DNA of 63,219 nt from Chryseobacterium sp. BGARF1. GTDB lineage: Bacteria > Bacteroidota > Bacteroidia > Flavobacteriales > Weeksellaceae. Position numbers and translations under genes: made by a program. The stretch lies in assembly GCF_001677955.1 (NCBI RefSeq), contig NZ_LELA01000003.1, forward strand, positions 1-63,219, in the 5' to 3' direction. The notes under the pieces were generated by a model that worked only from the letters and a program-made list of their open reading frames with translations, did no database searches and was not told the DNA's origin. How positions within the stretch are numbered: position 1 is the first letter of the stretch; every line of letters begins with the position of its first letter. This document shows, in pieces, positions 43,621 through 53,271 of this stretch.

Positions 43621-44682
43621 ATGATTTTACGAGGAGAAAACTTAATCAAAGAATACGGTCCCAAAAAAGTTGTAAAAGGCGTTTCTGTACAGGTTCAACA
43701 GGGGGAGATTGTAGGTTTATTGGGTCCGAATGGAGCCGGAAAAACCACTTCATTTTACATGATCGTAGGTTTGGTAAAGCCTACTTCAGGAAAAATTTTC
43801 CTCGACAAACAGGAAATTACCTCAGACGCGATGTATCGCCGTGCTCAAAAAGGTATAGGTTATCTTGCGCAGGAAGCATCAATTTTCAGAAAACTTTCTG
43901 TAGAAGATAATATTCTTGGCGTTTTGCAGCTTACTAAACTTTCAAAAAGAGAACAGCAAATAAAATGCGATGAACTGATTGAGGAGTTTTCTCTACAACA
44001 CGTTCGTAAAAACAGAGGAGATCTTCTTTCCGGAGGGGAAAGACGTAGAACTGAGATTGCAAGATGTTTGGCGACAGACCCGAGTTTTATTCTTTTGGAT
44101 GAGCCTTTTGCGGGAGTTGACCCGATTGCCGTGGAAGATATTCAGAAAATTGTAAGAAGTTTGACTGACAAAAACATCGGAATTTTGATTACCGATCACA
44201 ACGTACAGCAGACTTTGGCAATTACCAACAAAACATATATTATGTTTGAAGGAAAGATTCTGAAAGAAGGTCTTCCTGAAGATTTGGCAAACGATCCGCA
44301 AGTAAGAGAAGCTTATTTAGGAGAAAACTTCGTTTACCAAAGTATTTTCGACAAACCAAGTAAGAAAAGTTACGCTTACAATATCTGGGCAGGAAATTTT
44401 GATTCTAAATCTCAGATGCAAGCTTTCGTCAATGAAAACTTTGCTCAGTTTGATGACCTTCGATTGATGCATGGTTTTGAAGACATCAGTTTTGCATCTT
44501 TGGGAAATTCAGAAATTGAACATATTTTCAATGATATAGTTGATAAAAACGCTAACAATTCTTTTGTTTTCCAGAAAAAAGAGATCAATTCAAATTATTC
44601 TTTGGAACAGGCGGAAGCGGATTCTAAAGCAGCAAGTCAATCTGAATTGCATTACTTGACAACCTATGTTTTTGAGGGGTAA
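43621..44682 (+). CDS. lptB: LptB ATPase fused to C-terminal domain
   Basis: Residues 1-240 are a complete LptB, the ATPase that drives lipopolysaccharide transport from the inner membrane: Walker A GPNGAGKTT, signature LSGGERRR, Walker B FILLDEPFAGVDP, switch TDHNVQQTL. LptB normally ends near residue 240 (YLGENF). Here ~113 more residues follow (NIWAGNFDSKSQMQAFVNENF..., ending HYLTTYVFEG). The start W-x-GNF-x-s pattern resembles DUF4284/Imm22 proteins (from memory). The stop is real and the extension is in frame. The DKNYY gene begins 12 bp later. Confidence 0.9.
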   Translation: MILRGENLIKEYGPKKVVKGVSVQVQQGEIVGLLGPNGAGKTTSFYMIVGLVKPTSGKIFLDKQEITSDAMYRRAQKGIGYLAQEASIFRKLSVEDNILGVLQLTKLSKREQQIKCDELIEEFSLQHVRKNRGDLLSGGERRRTEIARCLATDPSFILLDEPFAGVDPIAVEDIQKIVRSLTDKNIGILITDHNVQQTLAITNKTYIMFEGKILKEGLPEDLANDPQVREAYLGENFVYQSIFDKPSKKSYAYNIWAGNFDSKSQMQAFVNENFAQFDDLRLMHGFEDISFASLGNSEIEHIFNDIVDKNANNSFVFQKKEINSNYSLEQAEADSKAASQSELHYLTTYVFEG

Positions 44683-44694
44683 AACTTAAAAGGA

Positions 44695-46350
44695 ATGAAA
44701 AAATATTTATTTTCTATATTTTTATTTCTTTCAATAACCTGTTATGCGCAAAAAATAGATTATGTAAAAAAACCAGAGTTAGATTCTTCTTTGGTGATAG
44801 GAGATCGTCTTAATTTTCACACACCTCTATATCTTGTAGATGATGATAAAATCATATACCAAAAAGACAGAAGAACTATAAAACTAATTGCAAGTGGTGG
44901 AAAATCACTTGTAAAACCAGAAAATGGCCAGGCTGATTTTTTTGCTTTAAATAAAGATGGAGTTTTTATTGATGGAAATTTCGTAAAAACAGACACCCTT
45001 GGTTTTGAAAACCTAGGAAGAACTCTGGATGGTGGTTTTTTCTGGAAAACCCATAAAGCGGTCTATAAAAATCTTACAGTAATTAATAATCTTGATGCAT
45101 CTGAATTCCAACGCATCAGAAATCCCAAAGGATTTTCTTACATAACATTCTTCAAAGACAAATATTACATTTATTACTACGATAAAATAATCAAAGGTAT
45201 TGATCCTGACAGTGCTGTTTTTACAGATTCAGATTTATGCTATGATAAAAATTCCATTTATATAAAAGGAGAGAGACAGTTTTTTAATAGTGAACCGTTG
45301 CAATACGTTAACAATTACTTTTCAAAAACAAAAGATCACATTATTTCTCAAAATAAAATTGATTCCCGAATAGATAAAGATTCGTTTATCTCATTGTCTA
45401 ACTTTTATTCGAGAGATAAAGATCATGTTTATTCAGAATATGAAACAATGCCAATTCATGCAGCAGATTTTGTCAATCTAAAAACATGGAAAGGTACCAA
45501 CTCAGCTTATATTACAGACGGGAAAAGATTGTTCTTCAAAAACATTGATATTACTGAAAATAATCTGGATATTTCCAGCTTTGGAACAATTGAAAATTCT
45601 GATTTCTGTTATGATAAAAACGGAGTCTATTCGTGGCGGTTCGATCATAAAATCAATAAATTGGTTTTTTATAAATTTCCTTTTAAATATTCTGATCCCG
45701 TAAGCAGTAAAAACATCATGATAAGTGAGAAGAACAACATGTATGTTTTTTACAAAAATCAGGCATACAACTTATCTGACGGGCTTTTCGAAAATTTGAC
45801 TGCAGAACAAATAGAAAATGCGAAAACTCAAAGACAGCATCTTATCAATATCAACGGTTCTGTTAAGCTCAAAACTTTCTATAATTATTCCTTATCTAAA
45901 GTAGACGATAAAATTTATTGGGAGAATAAAGAAACTTTTGCTGATGCAAAAACCTTTGAAAGAGTTAAAGATGCTCCTGAATATTACAAAGACAAAAATT
46001 ATGTTTATCATTTTTCAAGTAAAAGCGGACTGAACGCAATCAAAGGGATTGATGCTAATTCTGCAGTTGGCTATTATTCTTTTCAAGGCTTTGATCTTTT
46101 TCTGTCTGATAAAGATTACATCTACTTTAAAAATTATAGGATTTTAAGAAATAAAAATTTAAAACTGCTTTCAGTATTTGAAGGTTCCTGGCCGCAATGC
46201 GGTGTCGACAATTCTGGTTCCTCAACTTATTATCTGTTTAAAAATTCTGAAGGTTATTGGCTTGCATTAGTTTCCAAAACCGTTAAAATTAAAAAAATAT
46301 CGGGAAAAGATCCTTTTCTGAAAAAATATCTCGGAATTAAAGTGGAATAA
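44695..46350 (+). CDS. Secreted DKNYY-family protein
   Basis: 551 residues. Signal peptide MKKYLFSIFLFLSITCYAQ. At least six repeats of the DKNYY type are visible: CYDKNSIYIKGE, SRDKDHVYSEYE, CYDKNGVYSWRF, YKDKNYVYHFSS, LSDKDYIYFKN and the LNKDGVFIDGN variant. The repeats usually build propeller-like or solenoid proteins of unknown function. It starts 12 bp after lptB, so it may be co-transcribed; a cell-envelope link is only a guess. Confidence 0.8.
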   Translation: MKKYLFSIFLFLSITCYAQKIDYVKKPELDSSLVIGDRLNFHTPLYLVDDDKIIYQKDRRTIKLIASGGKSLVKPENGQADFFALNKDGVFIDGNFVKTDTLGFENLGRTLDGGFFWKTHKAVYKNLTVINNLDASEFQRIRNPKGFSYITFFKDKYYIYYYDKIIKGIDPDSAVFTDSDLCYDKNSIYIKGERQFFNSEPLQYVNNYFSKTKDHIISQNKIDSRIDKDSFISLSNFYSRDKDHVYSEYETMPIHAADFVNLKTWKGTNSAYITDGKRLFFKNIDITENNLDISSFGTIENSDFCYDKNGVYSWRFDHKINKLVFYKFPFKYSDPVSSKNIMISEKNNMYVFYKNQAYNLSDGLFENLTAEQIENAKTQRQHLININGSVKLKTFYNYSLSKVDDKIYWENKETFADAKTFERVKDAPEYYKDKNYVYHFSSKSGLNAIKGIDANSAVGYYSFQGFDLFLSDKDYIYFKNYRILRNKNLKLLSVFEGSWPQCGVDNSGSSTYYLFKNSEGYWLALVSKTVKIKKISGKDPFLKKYLGIKVE

Positions 46351-46409
46351 TAATCGTAAATTGTTTATCTCATATATGACAAACGTATTATTTTAGTTAA
46401 ATAATTTCC

Positions 46410-48215
46410 ATGGCAAAACCTTTTAACAGAACAGTGACTTTATTTGGAATTTATAAACAACTCATTCCATTTATAAAACCTTACCGACCGATGATCTACG
46501 GAACCTTGTTCCTTACTTTTCTCGGCGCTTTGGCAGCTCAGGTGAATCCTTTAGTTTTAAAATATACCGTGGATGAAGTGACAAAACTGACGCGTCTTCC
46601 ACATCCTATGAGTGAAGGAGTTCATATTCTGATTATTATTTCGATCATTTTATTGGGAAAAGAATTGTTGAATATTTTCATCAATTTCGGGCAGAAATTT
46701 TATGGTGAAAAAATCAGAATTAATGTAAGTTCGGTTTTAGCTCAATCAGCCATCGACAAGATCCTTACGTATAGAGTTGCTTATTTTAATGATGAAAATC
46801 ACGAATCCGGAAAACTTCAAATCAGGATCGATCGTGGAATTGAAAGCCTTACAAGACTCGTTCAGAATTTCTTTATTGATATGCTTCCTTTATTTTCAAA
46901 TGCATTTATCGCCTTGATCATTATGTATTTGCAAAACGTTTATGTAGGATTAGTTTCAACGATCATTGTTCCTATTTATTTTTATATCAGTTCGTTACAG
47001 GCGAAAAAATTGGGCGGAGTAAGACGAACTTTAAGGAATCAGCGTGAACAGAAAACTTCAGGACTTTTAAATTTGATCAATTCGATTATGGTGATCAAAA
47101 GTTTTGTCCGCGAAAAATTTGAAGGCAAAAAACAGTACGATCTTCAGATGCAATTGATGGACAGTCAAATGTTTACCCGAAAAACCAATTTTATTTACGA
47201 TGGTTTAAAAACTTTTATCGAGCAGTTTGGGGTTGTTTTAATTATTCTTCTGACGGTTTATTTGGTTTTAGATCAACAAATGACAATTGGTGCGATCATG
47301 CTTCACATCATGCTTTTCAATAATGTTTCTTCGCCCATCAGACAGCTTCACAGAATTTATGATGATATGAATGATGCGATGATTTATGCCGAAGGTTATT
47401 TTGATATTTTAAATGCAGACAATGAAGTCGAACCGAACGGAACTTTTGTGGAAAATAAGATCACAGGAAACTTTGAATTAAGAAATGTTAATTTCACCTA
47501 TCCCAACGGAACAAAAGCACTCAACGATGTTTCAATGACTATTGAAAATGGAAAAACTACCGCATTAGTCGGATTAAGTGGAGCCGGAAAATCAACCATC
47601 ATCAATCTTCTCTGCAAGTTTTATCTTCCTGATTCGGGAGAAATTATTTTAGATAAAGTTGATTTAACGAATTATAACAATACTTTTTTACGGGATGATC
47701 TGGGATTGGTTTTGCAGAAGAACCATATTTTTCAAGGAAGTATTGAAGACAACATTCGTTACGGAAATATGAATGCAAGTTTTGAAAAAATTGAAGAAGC
47801 GGCTAAAAAAGCCTATCTCCATGAGCAGATTTTAGATCTTCCGGAAAAATATAAACACGATGCAACTCAGCTTTCTGGCGGACAACAGCAAAGAATCGCG
47901 ATTGCCAGATTATTTTTAAAAAATCCACCGATTATTTTTCTTGACGAGCCGACTGCAAGTTTAGATGCAATTGCCACCGAACAGATTAAAAATTCTTTGG
48001 ATGCCATTAAAGCAGGAAGAACCGTTGTGATTATTTCACACTCCCTTTCACAGATTTTAGATTCAGATAAAATTTATGTTATGAAAAAAGGTCATGTCGT
48101 AGAAAGTGGAACTCACGATGAATTGGTACAAATGAACGGAACTTACAGAGAAATTTTTGATGCTTCTGCAAGAAGTTTGAATTTAGATAAATTGGTGAAT
48201 ACGTTTAAGAATTAA
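46410..48215 (+). CDS. MsbA-type ABC exporter
   Basis: A 601-residue half-transporter with an N-terminal six-helix membrane domain (~1-330) and a C-terminal ATPase: Walker A GLSGAGKST, signature LSGGQQQR, Walker B IIFLDEPTASLD, switch IISHSLSQI. The intracellular loops and length match the MsbA/lipid-A and multidrug exporter class; as a homodimer it would flip lipids or drugs. The proximity of lptB is suggestive but MsbA identity is not proven. Confidence 0.88.
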   Translation: MAKPFNRTVTLFGIYKQLIPFIKPYRPMIYGTLFLTFLGALAAQVNPLVLKYTVDEVTKLTRLPHPMSEGVHILIIISIILLGKELLNIFINFGQKFYGEKIRINVSSVLAQSAIDKILTYRVAYFNDENHESGKLQIRIDRGIESLTRLVQNFFIDMLPLFSNAFIALIIMYLQNVYVGLVSTIIVPIYFYISSLQAKKLGGVRRTLRNQREQKTSGLLNLINSIMVIKSFVREKFEGKKQYDLQMQLMDSQMFTRKTNFIYDGLKTFIEQFGVVLIILLTVYLVLDQQMTIGAIMLHIMLFNNVSSPIRQLHRIYDDMNDAMIYAEGYFDILNADNEVEPNGTFVENKITGNFELRNVNFTYPNGTKALNDVSMTIENGKTTALVGLSGAGKSTIINLLCKFYLPDSGEIILDKVDLTNYNNTFLRDDLGLVLQKNHIFQGSIEDNIRYGNMNASFEKIEEAAKKAYLHEQILDLPEKYKHDATQLSGGQQQRIAIARLFLKNPPIIFLDEPTASLDAIATEQIKNSLDAIKAGRTVVIISHSLSQILDSDKIYVMKKGHVVESGTHDELVQMNGTYREIFDASARSLNLDKLVNTFKN

Positions 48216-48233
48216 ATAATACGAAAGAGTTTA

Positions 48234-48387
48234 AACGCAAAGATTTAATAAATCACATTACTATTTAAGGAGCAAAGATGGCGACAAGTCGCTGAATAAG
48301 CTTGAAAATATTTTCACGCTTAAAATCAATTTATTGATTACTCTTAGCTCCTTAAAATATTACACAATAAAATAAAATCTTTGCGTT
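48234..48387. repeat. TIR-bounded non-coding element (AACGCAAAG family)
   Basis: Perfect 13-bp inverted ends AACGCAAAGATTT (48234-48246) and its complement (48375-48387). Inside, GCGACAAGTCGCTGA..TAAGCTTG and AATCAATTTATTGATTAC match the element at 53090-53250 in the opposite orientation. Non-coding. Confidence 0.75.
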
Positions 48388-48415
48388 AAAAAAAATCAAC
48401 ATTAAATTTGTATCA

Positions 48416-49369
48416 ATGAACGATCATTACCTAAAAAAGCTTGACCGAGTAACCGCAATTCTCACGCAACTGCAATCAAAACCGATTGTAAGAGCACAGG
48501 ATTTGGCAAAAAAATTTGATGTCAGTATAAGAACGATTTATCGTGACGTAAAAACTTTAGAAAACGCCGGAATTCCCATTATTGGGGAAGCAGGAAATGG
48601 CTATTCTCTGATGGATGGTTATAAACTTCCACCGGTTATGTTTACTAAACAGGAGGTTTTAAGTTTCATTACTGCTGAAAAGTTAATGCAGAAGTTTTCA
48701 CATGAAAGTTTGGGAAACCATTATCAAACAGCGATGGAAAAGCTGCGTTCTGTTTTAAAACATTCAGATAAAAATTTAATTCAGAATATTGAAAATCAGA
48801 TCGATATTTACAATTACAATCCAAAAACGGAGGATACAATAAAAAATATTATCCCAACAATTCTGGAAAGTATTGCCGAAAAACATCAGATCTTGATAGG
48901 ATATAAAACCGTTGATGATAAAATTTCCACAAGAACCATAGAAGTGGTAGGTGTTTTCTTCGAGTTTCATTATTGGTATATCATTGCTTACTGCACGTTG
49001 AGAAATGATTACAGGCAGTTTAGAATAGACCGTATTTTAAGCATTGTAAAAACTCAAAATCCTTATTTGCAGGAATACGGTCAAATTAATGATTACAGAA
49101 AAACTCCGAACGGAAATAAAACCATCGTCAAACTTTTAGTTGACAAAAAAATTACAGGGCATCTGAATAATTCAAAAATTTATTACGGACTAATCGAAGA
49201 GAAAGAAACCGAAAAAGGAGTTGAGATGACGTTTGAAACAGAGTGGATCAAAGAAGGATTTCCACGTTGGCTGATCACATTTTTTGATTACGCTGAAATT
49301 ATTGAGCCTGAGTCTTTAAAAATGACAATGAAAGAATTGATTCAAAAACTTTCGAAAAATTTTGATTGA
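48416..49369 (+). CDS. YafY-type HTH/WYL transcriptional regulator
   Basis: 317 residues. An N-terminal helix-turn-helix of the HTH_11/DeoR type (KLDRVTAILTQLQSKPIVRAQDLAKKFDVSIRTIYRDVKTLENAGIPI), then a WYL domain with its conserved YWYIIAYCTLRNDYRQFRIDRI and a C-terminal WCX-like region. WYL proteins sense nucleic-acid or nucleotide ligands and often control defence or stress genes. No target is evident; DinB is divergent-convergent downstream. Confidence 0.9.
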   Translation: MNDHYLKKLDRVTAILTQLQSKPIVRAQDLAKKFDVSIRTIYRDVKTLENAGIPIIGEAGNGYSLMDGYKLPPVMFTKQEVLSFITAEKLMQKFSHESLGNHYQTAMEKLRSVLKHSDKNLIQNIENQIDIYNYNPKTEDTIKNIIPTILESIAEKHQILIGYKTVDDKISTRTIEVVGVFFEFHYWYIIAYCTLRNDYRQFRIDRILSIVKTQNPYLQEYGQINDYRKTPNGNKTIVKLLVDKKITGHLNNSKIYYGLIEEKETEKGVEMTFETEWIKEGFPRWLITFFDYAEIIEPESLKMTMKELIQKLSKNFD

Positions 49370-49387
49370 AAAATAGTTTAATTTGTA

Positions 49388-49430
49388 TCATTAAAATGAA
49401 AATCTCCCGCAGATTTCACAGATGTTCACA
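49388..49430. repeat. CGCAGAT-type repeat
   Basis: CGCAGATTTCACAGAT followed by CACAGATG resembles the CGCAGAT repeats at 3912-3977 and 26196-26230. Confidence 0.5.
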
Positions 49431-49492
49431 GATGTTACTGCTTAATTTGCAAAATTTACGAGAGGAGTTTTAAATAAGAGCATCAATGATGC

Positions 49493-49984
49493 TTAGAATC
49501 TTTCCCAAAAGAAAGGCGGCTCAATACCTAAAGCTCTTAAATAAGTATACCCTTGACCACGGTGATGCACTTCATTATCAATAAAATATAGAATATTTTG
49601 GTAAACCGGAAATTCATACTCACCAAATAAATTAAACGTTTCCTGAAATCTTTCTTCAGAAATCTGATTGAAATATTGGTTAATCACTTCTGTTTCAGAA
49701 TCCCATTTTGCAAGAATCTCTTCTTTTGTTTTTGGTTTAAATGCTTCTTCAGAAAATTTTTCTTCCTGATGATCTACAATTCCTTTCAAACCTGGACCTG
49801 CAATGCTGATTAATTCTACTGCCAGCTTTGCGAAAGGTCTCATTCCGCCAATTGAAAATTCAAATAATTCTTTTTCAGGAAATGCATCAATCACCCTTCT
49901 TGTAAGGTTTCTGTGACCTTGCCAATGTTCTAGCATTTGTGCTGAAGAAATAAACTGTTGGGTTGCAATTGCTGTAGTTGTCAT
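49493..49984 (-). CDS. DinB-family protein
   Basis: 163 residues of the DinB/YfiT four-helix metal-binding superfamily. Candidate ligand histidines are in MLEHWQGHRNLTRRV (~18-32) and in FIDNEVHHRGQGYTYLRALGI (~133-153), the conserved end helix. Members are often thiol-dependent transferases or stress proteins; function unknown. It is convergent with the WYL regulator gene and separated by 123 bp. Confidence 0.85.
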   Translation of the reverse strand: MTTTAIATQQFISSAQMLEHWQGHRNLTRRVIDAFPEKELFEFSIGGMRPFAKLAVELISIAGPGLKGIVDHQEEKFSEEAFKPKTKEEILAKWDSETEVINQYFNQISEERFQETFNLFGEYEFPVYQNILYFIDNEVHHRGQGYTYLRALGIEPPFFWERF

Positions 49985-50206
49985 AATTTTTTATTTTAAG
50001 TTGTTAATCTTAAGACAAAGGTAATCGCAGTTTATGACAACAGTTTGTCAGTAGGATTTTCGATGTTTAAAAAAAGTTTTAAACTTTCAAAATAAATAAA
50101 TATTTTTCACGTTAGCTTGATATCCGATACACAAATGTTTTAACTGTAAATATGTAGAGGTAGATAAATTTGAATTAGGCCGGTTTTTTTAAATCGGTCT
50201 TTTTGT

Positions 50207-52693
50207 TTACTCATTCATTGTATCCCACAAAGTCATTACCTCAACGCTTTTTAATGGTTTTGAAAGGGTAATTTTTTTGGAAGTTTTTGGAAGCAAATCG
50301 AAAAAATTATCACTAAAATGAGTATCGCCCATCAAATAAACATCTTTCGCAAACACATCAGTTGAAATTTCGATTTCTGTTGCAGAGATTTTTTTGATTT
50401 TGATATTGGGTTTTGTAAGCTTTAAATCTTTTGGTTTTGAAAAGAAGTGATTGCTTTGGGCAATAACTTTTTTGGTTTTATCCTTTAAGATTAATTTTAA
50501 AAAGACTTCATTTTTATTGTAATATTTAATTAAGTTTTTAATTTCTATATGATTAAACTTCACAATTCCATCGAGTATTTTTCCATCCTGAACAGTAGTT
50601 AAATCATTTAAAATTTTTCCATTAAAATCAACAACCTGGATTTCTACTTTTACATCTTCAAACTTTTTTAATTCATCGTTAATCCCATAAAAATCCAGAA
50701 ACTCCTCTTTTTCTTCGGTTAAAATTACCTGATTTTCAAAGCTTCTTTTAACCTGATAATGCAAAGCTTTCCAGTTTCCTAAATAATCAATCGATGACCA
50801 GGAAATTACAGGCCAACAATCGTTTAATTGCCAATACAAAGTTCCCATATTGTAAGGTTTTGCACGACGATGCGCTTCAATGGCAATCTGCATTCCGCGA
50901 GCCTGAAGCAGCTGAGAAATGTAATTATATTTCACAAAATCTTTCGGAACTGCATAATCACGTTCCATGTATTTCTGAATAATTTCAAATCCTCTTGCAT
51001 TTTTTTCGTGCGCTTTAATCGTTGGATTTTCTAAACTGAAATCAGGATTTCCTGAAAACATTGATTTAACAGTTTCCAAACTCGGCATTCCCTGAAAACC
51101 ATATTCTGAAGCAAATCTTGGAACTTTTTCGTTATAAATTTCAAACGGAAACTCACCCCACCAAACGCCCCAATAATGAGAGTCACCTTCGGTTAAGCTT
51201 TCTTTGTGCCCCCAACCAATGGAAGGTGAACTTTCCCAATAAATTGATTTATCTTTTGTTGCAAACTCATTAATCGCATTCGGGATTACTTCATGAAAAA
51301 CCTTTTTGTAATCTTTCCAAACCTGCAATGAATCTTCTTTTGAATATTTGAATTGCTTCTGATATCCCCAATTGACAATGGCTTCATCAATTTCGTTATT
51401 TCCGCACCACAAAGCAATCGACGGATGATTTTGAAGTCGATTGACCTGATCCTTAACTTCCTCTTTGACGTTATTTAAAAAATCTTCATCTGACGGATAA
51501 AAACTTCCGGCAAACATAAAATCCTGCCAAACAAGAATACCGTTTTCGTCGCAGGCTTTGTAAAATTCGTCATCTTCATAAATTCCACCACCCCAAACAC
51601 GAATCATATTCATATTCGCATCTTTACAGTCTTTGATGAGTTTTTTATATTTTTCTTTGGTAATTCTCTGTGTAAAACTGTCAGATGGAATCCAGTTCGT
51701 TCCCTTTGCGTACATCGGGTTTGCATTAACTTTAAAATAGAAAGATTTTCCTTTTTCGTCCTTTTCCTGAATTAATTCTACAGTTCTTAGTCCAATTCTT
51801 TCTTCTTTACTATCAATAGTCTCTGAATTTTTCTTTAATGAAAATTTAAGCGCATAAATTATCGCTTTTCCCCATCCGTTCGGTTGCCATAGATGTGGGT
51901 TTTCAATTTTAAACGGAACTGATATTTTGTTCAAGCCCTTTCTTAAGGCAATATCATGATTTTCTTTATCAGTTGCAAAAACATATTTCCCTTCTTTTTC
52001 TGCATAAATTTCTGCGTAAATATTTAAATCAGCTCTCTGTTTTGTTAAAGCTTTCTGTTCTATTTTTATATTTTCAATTTTTGCCTGATTCCAGAAATTC
52101 AATTTTACGTCCTTCCAAATTCCTGCGGTAACCAATCTTGGTCCCCAATCCCAACCAAACTGATACTGCGCTTTTCTCACAAAACTTCGCGGTGATTCCG
52201 GCATTGTAAACGGAACTTTTTTCGCAAATTCTTTTCCAATATTTACTGAAGATTTAAATTTTACTTGTAAAATATTATTTCCAACTTTCAAATCATTTTT
52301 TACCGGAATTTTCCACGTTCTGAACATGTTATCGGTTTTCTTTAGCAGTTTTCCATTTAAATAAATTTCAGAAAACGTATCTAATCCATGAAAAACCAAT
52401 TCTGTATTCTGATTCTCTAATTCTTTAGCTGAAATTTTAAAAACCGTCTGATAATCCCAATCTTCATTTTCAACCCACTGTACTTTTTTCTCGTTTTCGT
52501 CTTTGTAAGGGTCGGGAATAAGTTTATTATTCATCAAATCCAAATGAACCGTCCCCGGCACGGAAGCCGTGAGCCATTTATTTTCTTTGGAGTTTTTGAA
52601 CTGCCATTTTTCAGAAGATAAATTTCGTTCTGAAAATTGTGCGTTGACTAATATTTGAATGAGAAGTAAAGCAAGAAGTATTGTTTTGTTCAT
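50207..52693 (-). CDS. Secreted beta-mannosidase (GH2)
   Basis: 828 residues with a signal peptide (1-18, ...ILVNAQ). A GH2 enzyme with a sugar-binding jelly-roll N-terminus (WLTASVPGTVHLDLMNNKLIPDP), immunoglobulin-like domain, TIM barrel and C-terminal beta domains. Acid/base is Glu434 (LWCGNNE), nucleophile Glu530 (RFASEYGF). AKGTNWIPSDSF and NMIRVWGGGIYED mark a beta-mannosidase rather than a beta-galactosidase. It trims beta-mannosides from N-glycans or mannans. Its ATG directly abuts the stop of the GxxExxY gene (TAGATG). Confidence 0.92.
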   Translation of the reverse strand: MNKTILLALLLIQILVNAQFSERNLSSEKWQFKNSKENKWLTASVPGTVHLDLMNNKLIPDPYKDENEKKVQWVENEDWDYQTVFKISAKELENQNTELVFHGLDTFSEIYLNGKLLKKTDNMFRTWKIPVKNDLKVGNNILQVKFKSSVNIGKEFAKKVPFTMPESPRSFVRKAQYQFGWDWGPRLVTAGIWKDVKLNFWNQAKIENIKIEQKALTKQRADLNIYAEIYAEKEGKYVFATDKENHDIALRKGLNKISVPFKIENPHLWQPNGWGKAIIYALKFSLKKNSETIDSKEERIGLRTVELIQEKDEKGKSFYFKVNANPMYAKGTNWIPSDSFTQRITKEKYKKLIKDCKDANMNMIRVWGGGIYEDDEFYKACDENGILVWQDFMFAGSFYPSDEDFLNNVKEEVKDQVNRLQNHPSIALWCGNNEIDEAIVNWGYQKQFKYSKEDSLQVWKDYKKVFHEVIPNAINEFATKDKSIYWESSPSIGWGHKESLTEGDSHYWGVWWGEFPFEIYNEKVPRFASEYGFQGMPSLETVKSMFSGNPDFSLENPTIKAHEKNARGFEIIQKYMERDYAVPKDFVKYNYISQLLQARGMQIAIEAHRRAKPYNMGTLYWQLNDCWPVISWSSIDYLGNWKALHYQVKRSFENQVILTEEKEEFLDFYGINDELKKFEDVKVEIQVVDFNGKILNDLTTVQDGKILDGIVKFNHIEIKNLIKYYNKNEVFLKLILKDKTKKVIAQSNHFFSKPKDLKLTKPNIKIKKISATEIEISTDVFAKDVYLMGDTHFSDNFFDLLPKTSKKITLSKPLKSVEVMTLWDTMNE

Positions 52694-53071
52694 CTACAGT
52701 TTATTTACAATTCTATGGATCCCGTCTTTGATAAGCGGCGTATTAAAATTAATGAGAAGACCTAGTTTTATATTAGTCAGTTTTAAATAAGTTGTAATTT
52801 GTGAATAAAAAACAGGATGTAATTCTAGCACAGATTTAATCTCAATAATTACCTTATCATTAATAATCAAATCAACCTTATATGCATTTTCAATGTTCAT
52901 TTCTTTATAAGCAACCGAGAGATAAATTTGTTGTTTAATTTCTAATCCTATTTTCTCCAACTCATAAACTAAAGCTTGTTCATAAGCACTTTCCATTAAT
53001 CCTGCCCCAAGATTTCTATGAACCTCTAAAGCTGCACCTATAATTTTATATGATAATTCATTTTCTGTCAT
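52694..53071 (-). CDS. GxxExxY protein
   Basis: 125 residues with the signature GLMESAY (G-x-x-E-x-x-Y) in NLGAGLMESAYEQAL, followed by a PD-(D/E)XK-like core (VDLIINDKVIIEIKS). The family is widespread, often near rRNA or transposons; its function is unknown, a nuclease-like fold is likely. It ends with zero spacing before the mannosidase ATG, so reinitiation could couple their translation even though their roles seem unrelated. Confidence 0.85.
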   Translation of the reverse strand: MTENELSYKIIGAALEVHRNLGAGLMESAYEQALVYELEKIGLEIKQQIYLSVAYKEMNIENAYKVDLIINDKVIIEIKSVLELHPVFYSQITTYLKLTNIKLGLLINFNTPLIKDGIHRIVNKL

Positions 53072-53089
53072 TTGTTGTGTTTTATTTTT

Positions 53090-53250
53090 TTAACGCAAAG
53101 TTTAATACAATAAATGCATACACTATAAGTGGGCAAAGAGTAATCAATAAATTGATTTGATTAAGCATACGTGTCTCCAAGCTTAATCAGCGACTTTGTC
53201 GCAACCTTTGCTCGCTTAGATAATACGATTCTAAAAAATCTTTGCGTTAA
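53090..53250. repeat. TIR-bounded non-coding element (AACGCAAAG family)
   Basis: Ends TTAACGCAAAG (53090-53100) and CTTTGCGTTAA (53240-53250) are perfect inverted repeats. The interior matches the element at 48234-48387 in reverse orientation, with GCGACTTTGTCGC and GTAATCAATAAATTGATT. No gene. Confidence 0.75.
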
Positions 53251-53271
53251 TGTTTTTTTATACTCTAATTA

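Noticed and set aside
50174..50205. Terminator downstream of the beta-mannosidase gene
   Set aside because: The short stem has its T tail on the plus strand, the wrong direction for that gene, and no plus-strand gene precedes it closely.
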